NCBI RefSeq assembly: GCF_050314255.1 | Contig: NZ_JBNPMZ010000019.1 | Coordinates: 1-55,043, forward strand | DNA length: 55,043 nucleotides | Direction: 5' to 3' | Source: Claveliimonas sp034178805 | GTDB lineage: Bacteria > Bacillota > Clostridia > Lachnospirales > Lachnospiraceae | Part shown: one piece after another, positions 40,047-48,304 of the stretch | Numbering within the stretch: position 1 is the stretch's first letter | Layout of the letters: each line of letters begins with the position of its first letter | Made by a program: the position numbers and the translations under genes | Notes under the pieces: generated by a model | Told to the model about the DNA's origin: nothing | Database searches by the model: none | What the model saw: only the letters and a program-made list of their open reading frames with translations

Positions 40047-40075
40047 GTATACCTCATCCGGTCGAAAAAGGCAAG
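40047..40075 (-). promoter_or_regulatory. Promoter of glnN
   Basis: On the minus strand TTGCCT (40070-40075), a 17-nt spacer and TATACT (40047-40052) are present. Transcripts would begin near 40040 and run through the attenuator. Confidence 0.75.
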
Positions 40076-40095
40076 TAAAATTTTTCAATTCGTTT

Positions 40096-40959
40096 TTATG
40101 CCTGTCCTACAGATCCGAATAATTCCATTTTTTCTTTAACCTTTGCGATGATTGCTTCATATCCAGGTTTCAGTAATTTACGCGGATCGTATCCTTTTCC
40201 TTCCAGATCCTTACCAGCTTCCACATATTTGCGGGTAGCATCTGCAAATACTAACTGACACTCTGTGTTAACATTGATTTTTGCAACACCAAGGTCAATA
40301 GCTTTTCTAACCATTTCATCCGGAATTCCTGTACCTCCGTGAAGTACTAACGGAAGATCTCCTGTCAGTTTCTGGATTGCATCCAGAGTTTCAAAGCTGA
40401 GTCCTGCCCAGTTCTCAGGATATTTTCCATGAATGTTTCCGATACCTGCTGCCAGCATATCAACGCCGAGATCAGCAATCATCTTACACTCTTCCGGATC
40501 TGCACACTCGCCCTGTCCGATTACTCCGTCTTCTTCTCCGCCGATTGCTCCTACTTCAGCTTCCAGAGACATTCCTTTTTCTGCGCAGATTGCAGCCAGC
40601 TCTTTAGTCTTTGCTACATTCTCTTCGATTGGATATTTGGATCCATCAAACATAATAGATGTAAATCCAGCTTCGATACATTTCTTACATCCTTCGTAGC
40701 TGCCATGATCAAGATGTGTAGCAACCGGAACAGTAATTCCCAGTTCTTCTACCATAGCCTCTACCATAGCTTCAACAGTCTTGAAACCACACATGTATTT
40801 TCCTGCTCCTTCGGATACACCCAGGATAACCGGGGACTTTGCCTCCTCAGCTGCAGTTAAAATTGCCTTTGTCCACTCCAGGTTGTTAATGTTGAACTGT
40901 CCTACTGCGTAGTGTCCTGCTACTGCTTTCTGAAGCATTTCTTTTGCTGATACTAACAT
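40096..40959 (-). CDS. fba: Class II fructose-bisphosphate aldolase
   Basis: This zinc enzyme splits fructose 1,6-bisphosphate to DHAP and glyceraldehyde 3-phosphate. The 287-residue protein begins MLVSAKEMLQKAVAGHYAVG. It has VPVATHLDHGSYE with zinc His and catalytic Asp, FTSIMFDGSKYPIEEN, LHGGTGIPDEMVRKAI and KINVNTECQ. The start at 40959 follows TTGGAGGAGAAAAGAT; the frame opens 16 codons upstream without a site. The gene is alone, with a promoter at 41034-41062. Confidence 0.95.
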   Translation of the reverse strand: MLVSAKEMLQKAVAGHYAVGQFNINNLEWTKAILTAAEEAKSPVILGVSEGAGKYMCGFKTVEAMVEAMVEELGITVPVATHLDHGSYEGCKKCIEAGFTSIMFDGSKYPIEENVAKTKELAAICAEKGMSLEAEVGAIGGEEDGVIGQGECADPEECKMIADLGVDMLAAGIGNIHGKYPENWAGLSFETLDAIQKLTGDLPLVLHGGTGIPDEMVRKAIDLGVAKINVNTECQLVFADATRKYVEAGKDLEGKGYDPRKLLKPGYEAIIAKVKEKMELFGSVGQA

Positions 40960-41033
40960 ATCTTTTCTCCTCCAATTCCTTCTGTTATATCTAAAGCTCT
41001 CAATCACTCGTCTTGAAAAGCCTCATTTGTTTC

Positions 41034-41062
41034 ATTATATCTCATGTAACAAAAAAACACAA
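41034..41062 (-). promoter_or_regulatory. Promoter of fba
   Basis: On the minus strand TTGTGT (41057-41062), a 17-nt spacer and a perfect TATAAT (41034-41039) lie ~75 bp upstream of the gene. Confidence 0.7.
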
Positions 41063-41115
41063 GGATAAAGGATTTTTAGCCAACAAAAAACCTGCCCCTT
41101 TTCTATTTTGGGCGC

Positions 41116-41155
41116 AAAAAAACGCCGAAATCCTTTACTATAAAGGAATTCGGCG
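41116..41155 (-). terminator. Terminator of tRNA-Glu
   Basis: On the minus strand CGCCGAATTCCTTTA and TAAAGGATTTCGGCG form a 15-bp stem with one mismatch and a 3-nt loop, then TTTTTTT. It is 12 bp past the tRNA. Confidence 0.85.
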
Positions 41156-41166
41156 ACTTGGTTAAG

Positions 41167-41238
41167 TGACTCCGCGGGGAATCGAACCCCGGATTCCAGC
41201 GTGAGAGGCTAGCGTCTTGACCGCTTGACCACGGAGCC
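41167..41238 (-). tRNA. tRNA-Glu (anticodon CTC)
   Basis: GGCTCCG pairs with CGGAGTC, discriminator A. The anticodon arm CTAGC-CTCTCAC-GCTGG gives CTC. The GGGGTTCGATTCCCC T arm is intact. Confidence 0.94.
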
Positions 41239-41349
41239 ATATCCTGTTGAGCTGTTCGGTTTTATCAACCGCTCATCTCGTACTTGCTTAGTATAGCAGA
41301 CAACGCCATAATAAGCAAGTACTTTTTTCATTTTTTTGAATTTTTTTAT

Positions 41350-42723
41350 TTATTTGAAAAATATACCCATATATCCCTGAACAAAGATAATAAGAACGAT
41401 CAAAGGCAGTATAAATGTCAGATAGAAACGGATTCCTTTTCCGGAAGGAAATTTCATTCCTTCCCCCGTATTTGCTTCCCTGAGGAAATTATCCCATCCC
41501 CATCCATATCTTGTCACACAGAATAATAAATACACCATAGAACCAAGTGGAAGGATGTTATTACTTACCAGGAAATCCTCAATATCCATAATATTCTTTC
41601 CTCCGATCGTGAAGGAAGACCAGTCGGTCAGACCCAGCACGCACGGAATACTCAGTACAATAAGTACCACTCCATTTATCAGAACAGATTTCCAAAGCGG
41701 CCAGTTCCACAGATCTCTGGCATACTGAATAATATTCTGGAACACCGCAATAATCGTTGACAGCGCAGCAAAAGTCATAAACAGGAAAAACAGGCTGCCC
41801 CAGATTCTTCCGCCGACCATTTCCCGAAATACATTCGGAAGTGTAACAAACACAAGTCCAGGACCCTCTCCCGGGTTGATATCAAAAGCAAAGCAGGCAG
41901 GAAAAATAATGAGTCCCGCCACGACAGCCACAAAAGTATCCAGTACCGTAATACTCACAGCCTCTCCCGCAAGGCTCCTCTCTTTCCCAATATAGCTTCC
42001 GAATATTGCGATAGAGCCTGCACCCACGCTCAAAGTAAAGAAAGCCTGTCCCATCGCCGCAAATATCGCTTCCTTTACTCCAGCCTCGCGCATCTTCTCA
42101 AAGCTCGGGAACAGATAGAACTTTAGTCCTTCTGCAGCATTTTCAAGGCTCACTGAACGCACCACCAGGACCAGCATCAACACAAGAAGGCTGGTCATCA
42201 TTATCTTTGTAATGAATTCCACGCCATTCTGAAGTCCGACCGAGCAGACTGCAAGAGCAATTACAGAAATCAGTATCATCCAGAACAACATCTCATTCCG
42301 ATTAGATGTCAGAGTACTAAAAATATTCTCTATCTGTTTTGCATCCGCACCTTCAAACACTCCGACCGACATTTTGTAAAAATATGCCAGCATCCATCCT
42401 CCAATGGTTGTATAGAACATCATCAGAAGATAATTTCCTGCCATAGAAAAATACCGGAATACATGCCACTTACTCCCTTCCGGTTCTAATGCATTAAAAG
42501 ACATAGCCGAACTCTTCTGACTCCCACGCCCTACTGCCAGTTCCATCACTACGATCGGCAGTCCCAAAACCACCAAAAAGAACAGATACATCAGCACGAA
42601 GGCTCCGCCGCCATATTTACCTGTTATATATGGAAATCTCCACACATTCCCCAATCCAATTGCACACCCCGCCGAAATCAGGATAAATCCCAGACGCGAG
42701 GAAAACTTTTCTCTTTTCTCCAT
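41350..42723 (-). CDS. Sodium-dependent transporter, NSS/SNF family
   Basis: This 457-residue protein of the neurotransmitter:sodium symporter family has about 11-12 membrane helices. TM1 carries the unwound signature GLGNVWRFPYITGKYGGGAF, and ELAVGRGSQKS follows TM2. Family members import amino acids or amines with Na+. An aromatic amino acid, branched-chain amino acid or indole-type substrate is typical in Clostridia, but the binding-site residues do not single one out by eye. AAAGGTAAGAAGTAGAG precedes the ATG. It is 26 bp after the lipid kinase gene, probably in the same transcript. Confidence 0.92.
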   Translation of the reverse strand: MEKREKFSSRLGFILISAGCAIGLGNVWRFPYITGKYGGGAFVLMYLFFLVVLGLPIVVMELAVGRGSQKSSAMSFNALEPEGSKWHVFRYFSMAGNYLLMMFYTTIGGWMLAYFYKMSVGVFEGADAKQIENIFSTLTSNRNEMLFWMILISVIALAVCSVGLQNGVEFITKIMMTSLLVLMLVLVVRSVSLENAAEGLKFYLFPSFEKMREAGVKEAIFAAMGQAFFTLSVGAGSIAIFGSYIGKERSLAGEAVSITVLDTFVAVVAGLIIFPACFAFDINPGEGPGLVFVTLPNVFREMVGGRIWGSLFFLFMTFAALSTIIAVFQNIIQYARDLWNWPLWKSVLINGVVLIVLSIPCVLGLTDWSSFTIGGKNIMDIEDFLVSNNILPLGSMVYLLFCVTRYGWGWDNFLREANTGEGMKFPSGKGIRFYLTFILPLIVLIIFVQGYMGIFFK

Positions 42724-42749
42724 CTCTACTTCTTACCTTTTCATCTTTT

Positions 42750-43718
42750 TTATTCCTGTTTTTCTTTCTCCAAATCCTCGATTCCCGGCAGTTCTTCAGG
42801 CTCTGCATCTGCCGACAGATCCTTCACATGCTGAGGCTGAATCATAATTTCAAGCTGTTTCTGAAGATTCTCAATCTCTACATAGTCATGTTCCCCGCCA
42901 AACTCCCCATCCAGCGTCCAGGGTATTTCTTCAAGAGACTCGAACGTAATATGCCCGGTTCTGAAAGAATACATATACTTCGTATCCACCTGTTCAATAA
43001 GGAGGGCCGCTATAACCTCCTGTAAAGCAATCGGGTTCTTCGGCGTCTTAATCAGGGTCACCTCAAATACACCATCATCAAACTGCACATTTTTTCCAAT
43101 CATATTGCGGAAACCGGCCACGGACCTGGAATTGGTCACCATACCAAAAACAAATTCATCCTCTATCGTTTCTCCGTCATGAGTCACTTTAATTCGATAA
43201 GACGGAATATTAAACAGACGTTTGGTTCCTTCCAGCACATATGCCAGATGCCCCAAAACATTCTTTACTTCCTGCTCTGTCTGATAGGAAACATCCGTAA
43301 AAAGTCCAAATGCTGCAATATACACGAAGATTCCTTCATTAAATCTCCCCACATCACAGGGAAACGCAACCCCATTAACCGCATTATCCGCTGCCGCCAG
43401 AAGATTCTTGGGAATATGAAGACTATTCGCAAAATCGTTGGTGGTGCCGGTAGGAATATATCCTACGGGTATTCTCTGTTTTCGCGCCATCATCCCCGTT
43501 ACTACTTCGTCAATCGTTCCGTCTCCTCCGCTGCACACTACCAGATCATATTCCTCCGTAAAATTCTTCACTTTACGATAAGCGTCCCGATAAGACTGGG
43601 TGGGATACACTACCACCTCAAATCCCGCCTTGACAAAAATATCAATAATATCTGACAACTTTGGTTTTAACAGTTCCTTTCCCGCATGAGGGTTGTAAAT
43701 AAATAATAATCTTCTCAC
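42750..43718 (-). CDS. YegS/DgkB-family lipid kinase
   Basis: This 322-residue diacylglycerol-kinase-type enzyme phosphorylates a membrane lipid with ATP. It begins RRLLFIYNPHAGK, has the catalytic VVCSGGDGTIDEVVTG (GGDGT, residues ~63-67) and PTGTTNDFANSLHIP, and a C-terminal beta domain with FEVTLIKTPKNP and WTLDGEFGG. In B. subtilis DgkB recycles diacylglycerol from lipoteichoic acid synthesis. Translation starts at a GTG (43716-43718) behind AAGGAGGTAAGTCT. The C-terminal ~40 residues are Glu/Pro-rich and variable. Confidence 0.9.
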   Translation of the reverse strand: MRRLLFIYNPHAGKELLKPKLSDIIDIFVKAGFEVVVYPTQSYRDAYRKVKNFTEEYDLVVCSGGDGTIDEVVTGMMARKQRIPVGYIPTGTTNDFANSLHIPKNLLAAADNAVNGVAFPCDVGRFNEGIFVYIAAFGLFTDVSYQTEQEVKNVLGHLAYVLEGTKRLFNIPSYRIKVTHDGETIEDEFVFGMVTNSRSVAGFRNMIGKNVQFDDGVFEVTLIKTPKNPIALQEVIAALLIEQVDTKYMYSFRTGHITFESLEEIPWTLDGEFGGEHDYVEIENLQKQLEIMIQPQHVKDLSADAEPEELPGIEDLEKEKQE

Positions 43719-43788
43719 AGACTTACCTCCTTAATATAAAGCTCAAATCTTTCTCAAATCTTCCACCTCATATAAAGCAACATATTTC

Positions 43789-43817
43789 AAAAGAGGGCAT
43801 CCATCATGCCCTCTTTT
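43789..43817 (-). terminator. Terminator of the murB-rapZ-whiA-crh operon
   Basis: AAAAGAGGGCAT and ATGCCCTCTTTT form a 12-bp perfect stem with a 5-nt loop, 15 bp past the crh stop. Confidence 0.85.
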
Positions 43818-43832
43818 CATTCCACATATGTA

Positions 43833-44090
43833 TTATTTCGCACCCATCAGGAATTTCTCCACACCGCAGATGGCCTTTTCTTCATCTGAGCCTTCTGCTA
43901 CGACAGTGAGTTCCTCTCCGTTTCCAAGGTTCAGACTCATCATTCCCATAATGCTCTTTGCATTGATTTTTTTGTTCTCCACCTCAATGTAAACCTGACT
44001 GGAATACTGATTAGCTTCCTGAACCAACAATGCAATCGGTCTTGCATCCAGACCCTCGTCAAACCGGATAGTAATAGGTTTTTTAATCAT
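43833..44090 (-). CDS. crh: Crh-like HPr paralogue lacking the active-site histidine
   Basis: This 85-residue HPr-fold protein has GLDARP where HPr has GLHARP: position 15 is Asp, so it cannot accept phosphate from enzyme I. Ser46 in NAKSIMGMMSL, the HPr kinase site, is kept. This is the hallmark of Crh, which in B. subtilis has Gln15 and acts with CcpA and in central carbon regulation. The genomic position supports it: rapZ-whiA-crh is the B. subtilis yvcJ-yvcK-whiA-crh arrangement without yvcK. GGGAGGGAAATT precedes the ATG. The next upstream gene, whiA, is 10 bp away. Confidence 0.88.
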   Translation of the reverse strand: MIKKPITIRFDEGLDARPIALLVQEANQYSSQVYIEVENKKINAKSIMGMMSLNLGNGEELTVVAEGSDEEKAICGVEKFLMGAK

Positions 44091-44100
44091 AATTTCCCTC

Positions 44101-44994
44101 CTATTGTTCCCTTAACTTATCTGCCATTTCACTTAATTTTCTCAATCGGTGATTGACACCGGACTTGCCAACCGGCTCTTCCAAAAGAGTTCCCAACTCT
44201 TTCAGCGTCGCTTCCGGATATTTCAGACGTGTAAGGGCAACGTCTTTCAGTCCATCCGGCAGCTTATCAAAACCAAGATGATCGCGCACATACGCTATAT
44301 CTTGCATCTGCTTCACAGCAGCAGATACGGTTTTGTGAATATTTGCAGTCTCACAGTTCACCTTGCGGTTCACCGCATTTCGCATCTCCTTCAATATCCG
44401 CACATTCTCAAGATTCATCAGTGCCACATGTGCCTCCATCACATTCAGCATATCCACAATCTGTGCTCCTTCCTTCAAATAGACCACATAATTCTTCTTA
44501 CGCTGAACGATCTTGGCATCCATGTCAAAACTGTTCATAAGATATCTCAAATACTGTGCGTTCTCCATTGTATCACATACAATTTCAAAATGATAGGATT
44601 TTTCCGGATTACTCATAGACCCGGCGGCAAGAAATGCACCCCTCAAAAAGGCACGTTTACAGCACACCGCCTGTATAGAAGCATTCCGGACTGCCCTAAG
44701 ACTTTTCCCCTTCGCGGCAAGTATATAACAATAGCTGTCCCTTTGCGGATGACTTCTAACAGCCACCCGGACAACAATTTCATTTCCTATATTAAATGTT
44801 TTTTGCAATAAAGTAAAGCCTTTTCTCACAACGGATATATTTTCCGTTTGAATCCGCAGAGAAACTCCTCCATTTTCTTCTTCCCGGAGTTCTCCGCACA
44901 TACCCGCAATTGCCGCCAATTCGGCCAGTTGGCAATGTCTTGCACGCGGGCACTGGCCTGACAATTCTTCTTTTATTTTACCAGAAAATGACAT
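44101..44994 (-). CDS. whiA: DNA-binding protein WhiA
   Basis: WhiA is a conserved Gram-positive protein with a degenerate LAGLIDADG homing-endonuclease fold (residues ~1-190) joined to a C-terminal helix-turn-helix. The sequence shows CKRAFLRGAFLAAGSMSNPEKSYHFE in the first part and LKELGTLLEEPVGKSGVNHRLRKL in the second. It influences cell division and chromosome segregation in Bacillus and sporulation in Streptomyces. The start is the ATG at 44994 after GTAGGAGTGTCT; a GTG two codons earlier is less likely. It lies between rapZ and crh. Confidence 0.94.
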   Translation of the reverse strand: MSFSGKIKEELSGQCPRARHCQLAELAAIAGMCGELREEENGGVSLRIQTENISVVRKGFTLLQKTFNIGNEIVVRVAVRSHPQRDSYCYILAAKGKSLRAVRNASIQAVCCKRAFLRGAFLAAGSMSNPEKSYHFEIVCDTMENAQYLRYLMNSFDMDAKIVQRKKNYVVYLKEGAQIVDMLNVMEAHVALMNLENVRILKEMRNAVNRKVNCETANIHKTVSAAVKQMQDIAYVRDHLGFDKLPDGLKDVALTRLKYPEATLKELGTLLEEPVGKSGVNHRLRKLSEMADKLREQ

Positions 44995-45002
44995 AGACAC
45001 TC

Positions 45003-45884
45003 CTACTTTGCTTTCGTTATCGCATCCTTTTCGATATCTCTGTGCTCTATTCGGATTCCGTAATCCTCTTCCATATCCAGTAATTTCTCATAGAGTGCAT
45101 TGGCAAGCGTCACGGAACGGTGTTTCCCACCGGTGCACCCAATCGCCACTACCAGCTGCGTCTTACCTTCTGACACATAATTCGGAATCAGAAATTCTAT
45201 CATATCCGTAAGCTTCTCAAGGAACTGTGAAGCCTTATCGTTCGCCATTACATAGTCCCGTACCTCTTTATCATTACCACTCTTAGGGCGAAGTTCTTCT
45301 ATATAATATGGGTTCGGCAGAAAGCGCACATCGAATACCAGATCCGCATCACTGGGTATTCCATATTTAAATCCAAAGGATAATACCGTGATATAAAGAT
45401 TCTTATACTCTTTATTCTCCACAAAGATTCTGTTCATCTCCATCTTCAGTTCTCTGACCAGCATCCGGCTTGTATCTATAATGTAATCCGCACGATCCTT
45501 AAGTACCTTAAGCCGGGTCCGTTCTTCCTTAATTCCCTGATCAACCCTGCCTGTTCCGGACAGCGGATGACTTCTTCTCGTCTCCTTATACCTTTTAACC
45601 AAAACCTCATCCGAGGCCTCCAGAAAAAGCACCTCATAGGAAAGATGCATATCATCCAGTGCTATAAGAGACTGCTCCAGTTCCCGGAAACTATGAATAC
45701 TCCGGATATCCAGTCCCAACGCAATCTTATTTATCTCCGCATTCGGCATTCTAAGCAGATCTACCAGCTTCGTTACCATCGGCACCGGCAGATTATCCAC
45801 ACAAAAATATCCTACATCCTCCAGCATCTTAAGTGCTGTACTCTTCCCCGCTCCTGACATTCCGGTTACAATCACAAATCTCAT
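45003..45884 (-). CDS. rapZ: RNase adapter / nucleotide-binding protein RapZ
   Basis: This 293-residue P-loop protein has GMSGAGKSTALKMLED at the N-terminus and FCVDNLPVPMV. Its C-terminal domain has SFGFKYGIPSDADLVFDVRFLPNP and VAIGCTGGKHRSVTLA. In enterobacteria it controls GlmZ decay and glucosamine-6-phosphate; in Bacillota (YvcJ) it hydrolyses nucleotides and affects competence. Its link to UDP-GlcNAc metabolism fits murB directly upstream, whose stop overlaps its ribosome-site region (1-bp gap). The ATG follows GGGAGAATTTTAAA. Confidence 0.94.
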   Translation of the reverse strand: MRFVIVTGMSGAGKSTALKMLEDVGYFCVDNLPVPMVTKLVDLLRMPNAEINKIALGLDIRSIHSFRELEQSLIALDDMHLSYEVLFLEASDEVLVKRYKETRRSHPLSGTGRVDQGIKEERTRLKVLKDRADYIIDTSRMLVRELKMEMNRIFVENKEYKNLYITVLSFGFKYGIPSDADLVFDVRFLPNPYYIEELRPKSGNDKEVRDYVMANDKASQFLEKLTDMIEFLIPNYVSEGKTQLVVAIGCTGGKHRSVTLANALYEKLLDMEEDYGIRIEHRDIEKDAITKAK

Positions 45885-45885
45885 T

Positions 45886-46797
45886 TTAAAATTCTCCCAG
45901 TTTCTTCACTTCCGGCTCCAGCACAACGCCAAACTGTTCCCGAACCCGACCGGACACCTGATCCATCAGAGAAACAATATCCGCCGCGGTGGCTTCATGG
46001 GCATTGATCACAAATCCACAGTGTTTCTCTGACACCTGCGCTCCGCCCACCTGAAAGCCGCGAAGTCCTGCATCCTGAATTAATTTTCCTGCAAAATATC
46101 CTTCAGGTCTCTTGAATGTGCTTCCGGCACTTGGATATTCCAACGGTTGTTTGCTGGTTCGCTTCTCCCTCAGTTCTTCCATATATGTCCGAATAGTTTC
46201 CTGTTCTCCCGGTCTCAATTCAATTGCCGCCTCCAGAACAATATACCCTTCTTTTGCAATGACACTGGTTCTGTATCCCAGTTCCAGTTTTTCTTTCGGA
46301 AGTACTATAACCTCTCCATCAGAAGTCATGACCCGCACCTCCAGAAGGACATCTTTCATCTCTCCGCCATAGGCACCCGCATTCATTACACATGCGCCGC
46401 CAATTGTTCCCGGAATACCTGCTGCAAATTCAAATCCGGTAAGCGATGACTCCAGTGCCGTATTCGCAATCTTTGCCAATGACGCACCCGCCTGAGCATA
46501 GATCACATTATCTTCCACGCGAATCCGGCTCATTTCTTTATAAAGCTGAATAATCACGCCTCTGTATCCCTTGTCCGAAACCAGAAGATTGCTTCCATTC
46601 CCGACGATATAATAAGGAACTTTCTCCTCATCACAGATTGCTGCTGCCGCCTTCACCTCTTCTTCCGATGAAGGCATTACAAAAAGATCCGCAGGACCTC
46701 CCACACGGAAGGTTGTATGCTTTTTCATCGGTTCTTCTGCCAATACCTTTTCCTGACCGAGAACCGCCGCCAATTTCTCGTACAAATTCTGCTTCAT
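45886..46797 (-). CDS. murB: UDP-N-acetylenolpyruvoylglucosamine reductase MurB
   Basis: MurB reduces UDP-GlcNAc-enolpyruvate to UDP-MurNAc with NADPH and FAD, an early step of peptidoglycan synthesis. The 303-residue protein has HTTFRVGGPADLFV, IVGNGSNLLVSDKGYRG for FAD, GIPGTIGGACVMNAGAYGGE, and YPSAGSTFKRP with the catalytic Ser. The start at 46797 follows AAAGGTTAGCTGAT; the TTG nine codons earlier lacks a site. A promoter is at 46830-46858, divergent from the CorC-type gene. It leads the rapZ-whiA-crh operon. Confidence 0.95.
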   Translation of the reverse strand: MKQNLYEKLAAVLGQEKVLAEEPMKKHTTFRVGGPADLFVMPSSEEEVKAAAAICDEEKVPYYIVGNGSNLLVSDKGYRGVIIQLYKEMSRIRVEDNVIYAQAGASLAKIANTALESSLTGFEFAAGIPGTIGGACVMNAGAYGGEMKDVLLEVRVMTSDGEVIVLPKEKLELGYRTSVIAKEGYIVLEAAIELRPGEQETIRTYMEELREKRTSKQPLEYPSAGSTFKRPEGYFAGKLIQDAGLRGFQVGGAQVSEKHCGFVINAHEATAADIVSLMDQVSGRVREQFGVVLEPEVKKLGEF

Positions 46798-46829
46798 ATC
46801 AGCTAACCTTTCTTTAATATTCAATGTTC

Positions 46830-46858
46830 ATCATACACTAAAACATCTGTGAATTCAA
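46830..46858 (-). promoter_or_regulatory. Promoter of the murB operon
   Basis: On the minus strand TTGAAT (46853-46858), a 17-nt spacer and TATGAT (46830-46835) are present. It diverges from the promoter at 46866-46894. Confidence 0.65.
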
Positions 46859-46865
46859 CGTACAC

Positions 46866-46894
46866 TTGCAAATTCTTCTGAAATGCGTTATATT
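46866..46894 (+). promoter_or_regulatory. Promoter of the CorC/HlyC-type gene
   Basis: TTGCAA (46866-46871), a 17-nt spacer and TATATT (46889-46894) lie 61 bp upstream of the chosen TTG start. Confidence 0.65.
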
Positions 46895-46955
46895 AGTCAC
46901 AGACTATATTCGTAAACCATATGCGAATAATTTTATTAAAGGAGTGATTTTTTCA

Positions 46956-48239
46956 TTGGATTCGAGTGACGCCACGCAATTGATTATTTTATTTATTTTA
47001 CTGCTGTTATCCGGATATTTTTCATCCGCAGAGACAGCTCTTACAACTGTTAATAAGATACGGATGCGCTCTCTTGCAGAAGAGGGTAACAAACGAGCCA
47101 AAACTGTTCTGGATATTACAGAGGACTCGGGCAAGATGCTCAGCGCCATTTTGATTGGTAATAATATCGTCAATCTGTCTGCAGCATCCCTGACCACCTC
47201 CCTGGCATACAGCCTGGGCGGCTCTGCAGTAGCATTCGCCAGCGGTCTTCTCACTGTTTTGATTCTTCTGTTCGGTGAGATCACCCCAAAGACAATGGCT
47301 ACCATACATGCAGAGAAAATGTCCCTGATCTACGCACCCGTTATCCATATATTCATGAAGCTGATGACTCCACTCATCTTCATTATCAACAGCCTGTCAA
47401 TGGGAGTACTTTTCCTGTTTCGGATCGATCCGAACGACAAAAACCGTACCATGACAGAGACGGAGCTTCGTACTATTGTAGATGTAAGCCATGAAGACGG
47501 TGTAATTGAGTCAGAAGAAAAGGAAATGATCTACAACGTGTTCGACCTGGGAGATGCCAAGGCAAAGGATGTTATGGTTCCGCGGGTTCACGTTACATTT
47601 GCCGATGTAGACAGCACATACGAAGAACTCATCGAGATATTCCGGGAAGACAAATTTACAAGACTTCCGGTATTCGAGGAAACTACAGATAATGTCATAG
47701 GAACCATTAACATGAAGGATCTTCTTCTGTTTGATAATAAGAAGGAGTTTCATGTACGGGACATTCTTAGAGAAGCTTACTTCACCTACGAATACAAGAA
47801 TATTTCCGAACTTCTTGTAGAAATGCGACAGGCCTCTTTCAATATTGCCATCGTATTAGATGAATACGGTGAAACTGCCGGACTTATCACACTGGAAGAT
47901 TTATTGGAAGAAATCGTGGGTGAAATTCGGGATGAATACGACGAAAACGAAGAAGACTTTGTAGAACAGATCGGTGAGCGCGAATATATCATCGAAGGTT
48001 CTATCAATTTGGAAGACCTGAACGACAGACTTGACCTTGATTTATCTTCCGACGACTATGATTCACTGGGAGGTCTGATCATCGAACACCTGGACAGGCT
48101 GCCGGAAGCAGGAGATGAAGTAACTACCGAAGAAGGAATCCGCATGGTAGTTGAAACATTAGATAAAAACAGGGTTGAGAAGGTTCATGTATATCTTCCG
48201 GAACCCGACACAAGCGAAGACGACAAAGAGGATGCATAA
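46956..48239 (+). CDS. CNNM/CorC-type hemolysin family membrane protein
   Basis: This protein of about 427 residues has an N-terminal DUF21 region with four hydrophobic segments (SGYFSSAETALTTVNKIRM is the CNNM signature). Two CBS domains follow (residues ~195-320, e.g. VMVPRVHVTFAD and FNIAIVLDEYGETAGLITLEDL) and then a CorC_HlyC domain near the end. Relatives export or regulate Mg2+/Co2+. Translation probably begins at the TTG of LDSSDATQ (46956), which lies after AAAGGAGTG; codons further upstream in the frame include the promoter. The stop codon is the loop of the terminator hairpin. Confidence 0.9.
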   Translation: MDSSDATQLIILFILLLLSGYFSSAETALTTVNKIRMRSLAEEGNKRAKTVLDITEDSGKMLSAILIGNNIVNLSAASLTTSLAYSLGGSAVAFASGLLTVLILLFGEITPKTMATIHAEKMSLIYAPVIHIFMKLMTPLIFIINSLSMGVLFLFRIDPNDKNRTMTETELRTIVDVSHEDGVIESEEKEMIYNVFDLGDAKAKDVMVPRVHVTFADVDSTYEELIEIFREDKFTRLPVFEETTDNVIGTINMKDLLLFDNKKEFHVRDILREAYFTYEYKNISELLVEMRQASFNIAIVLDEYGETAGLITLEDLLEEIVGEIRDEYDENEEDFVEQIGEREYIIEGSINLEDLNDRLDLDLSSDDYDSLGGLIIEHLDRLPEAGDEVTTEEGIRMVVETLDKNRVEKVHVYLPEPDTSEDDKEDA

Positions 48240-48256
48240 TGCATCCTCTTATTATT
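48226..48256 (+). terminator. Terminator overlapping the stop codon of the CorC-type gene
   Basis: AAGAGGATGCA and TGCATCCTCTT form an 11-bp perfect stem whose 3-nt loop is the TAA stop codon. ATTATTTT follows. Confidence 0.8.
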
Positions 48257-48304
48257 TTACGTCTTCATGCATCCTGCAGAATCTATTGATTACATTATCT
48301 TCGG

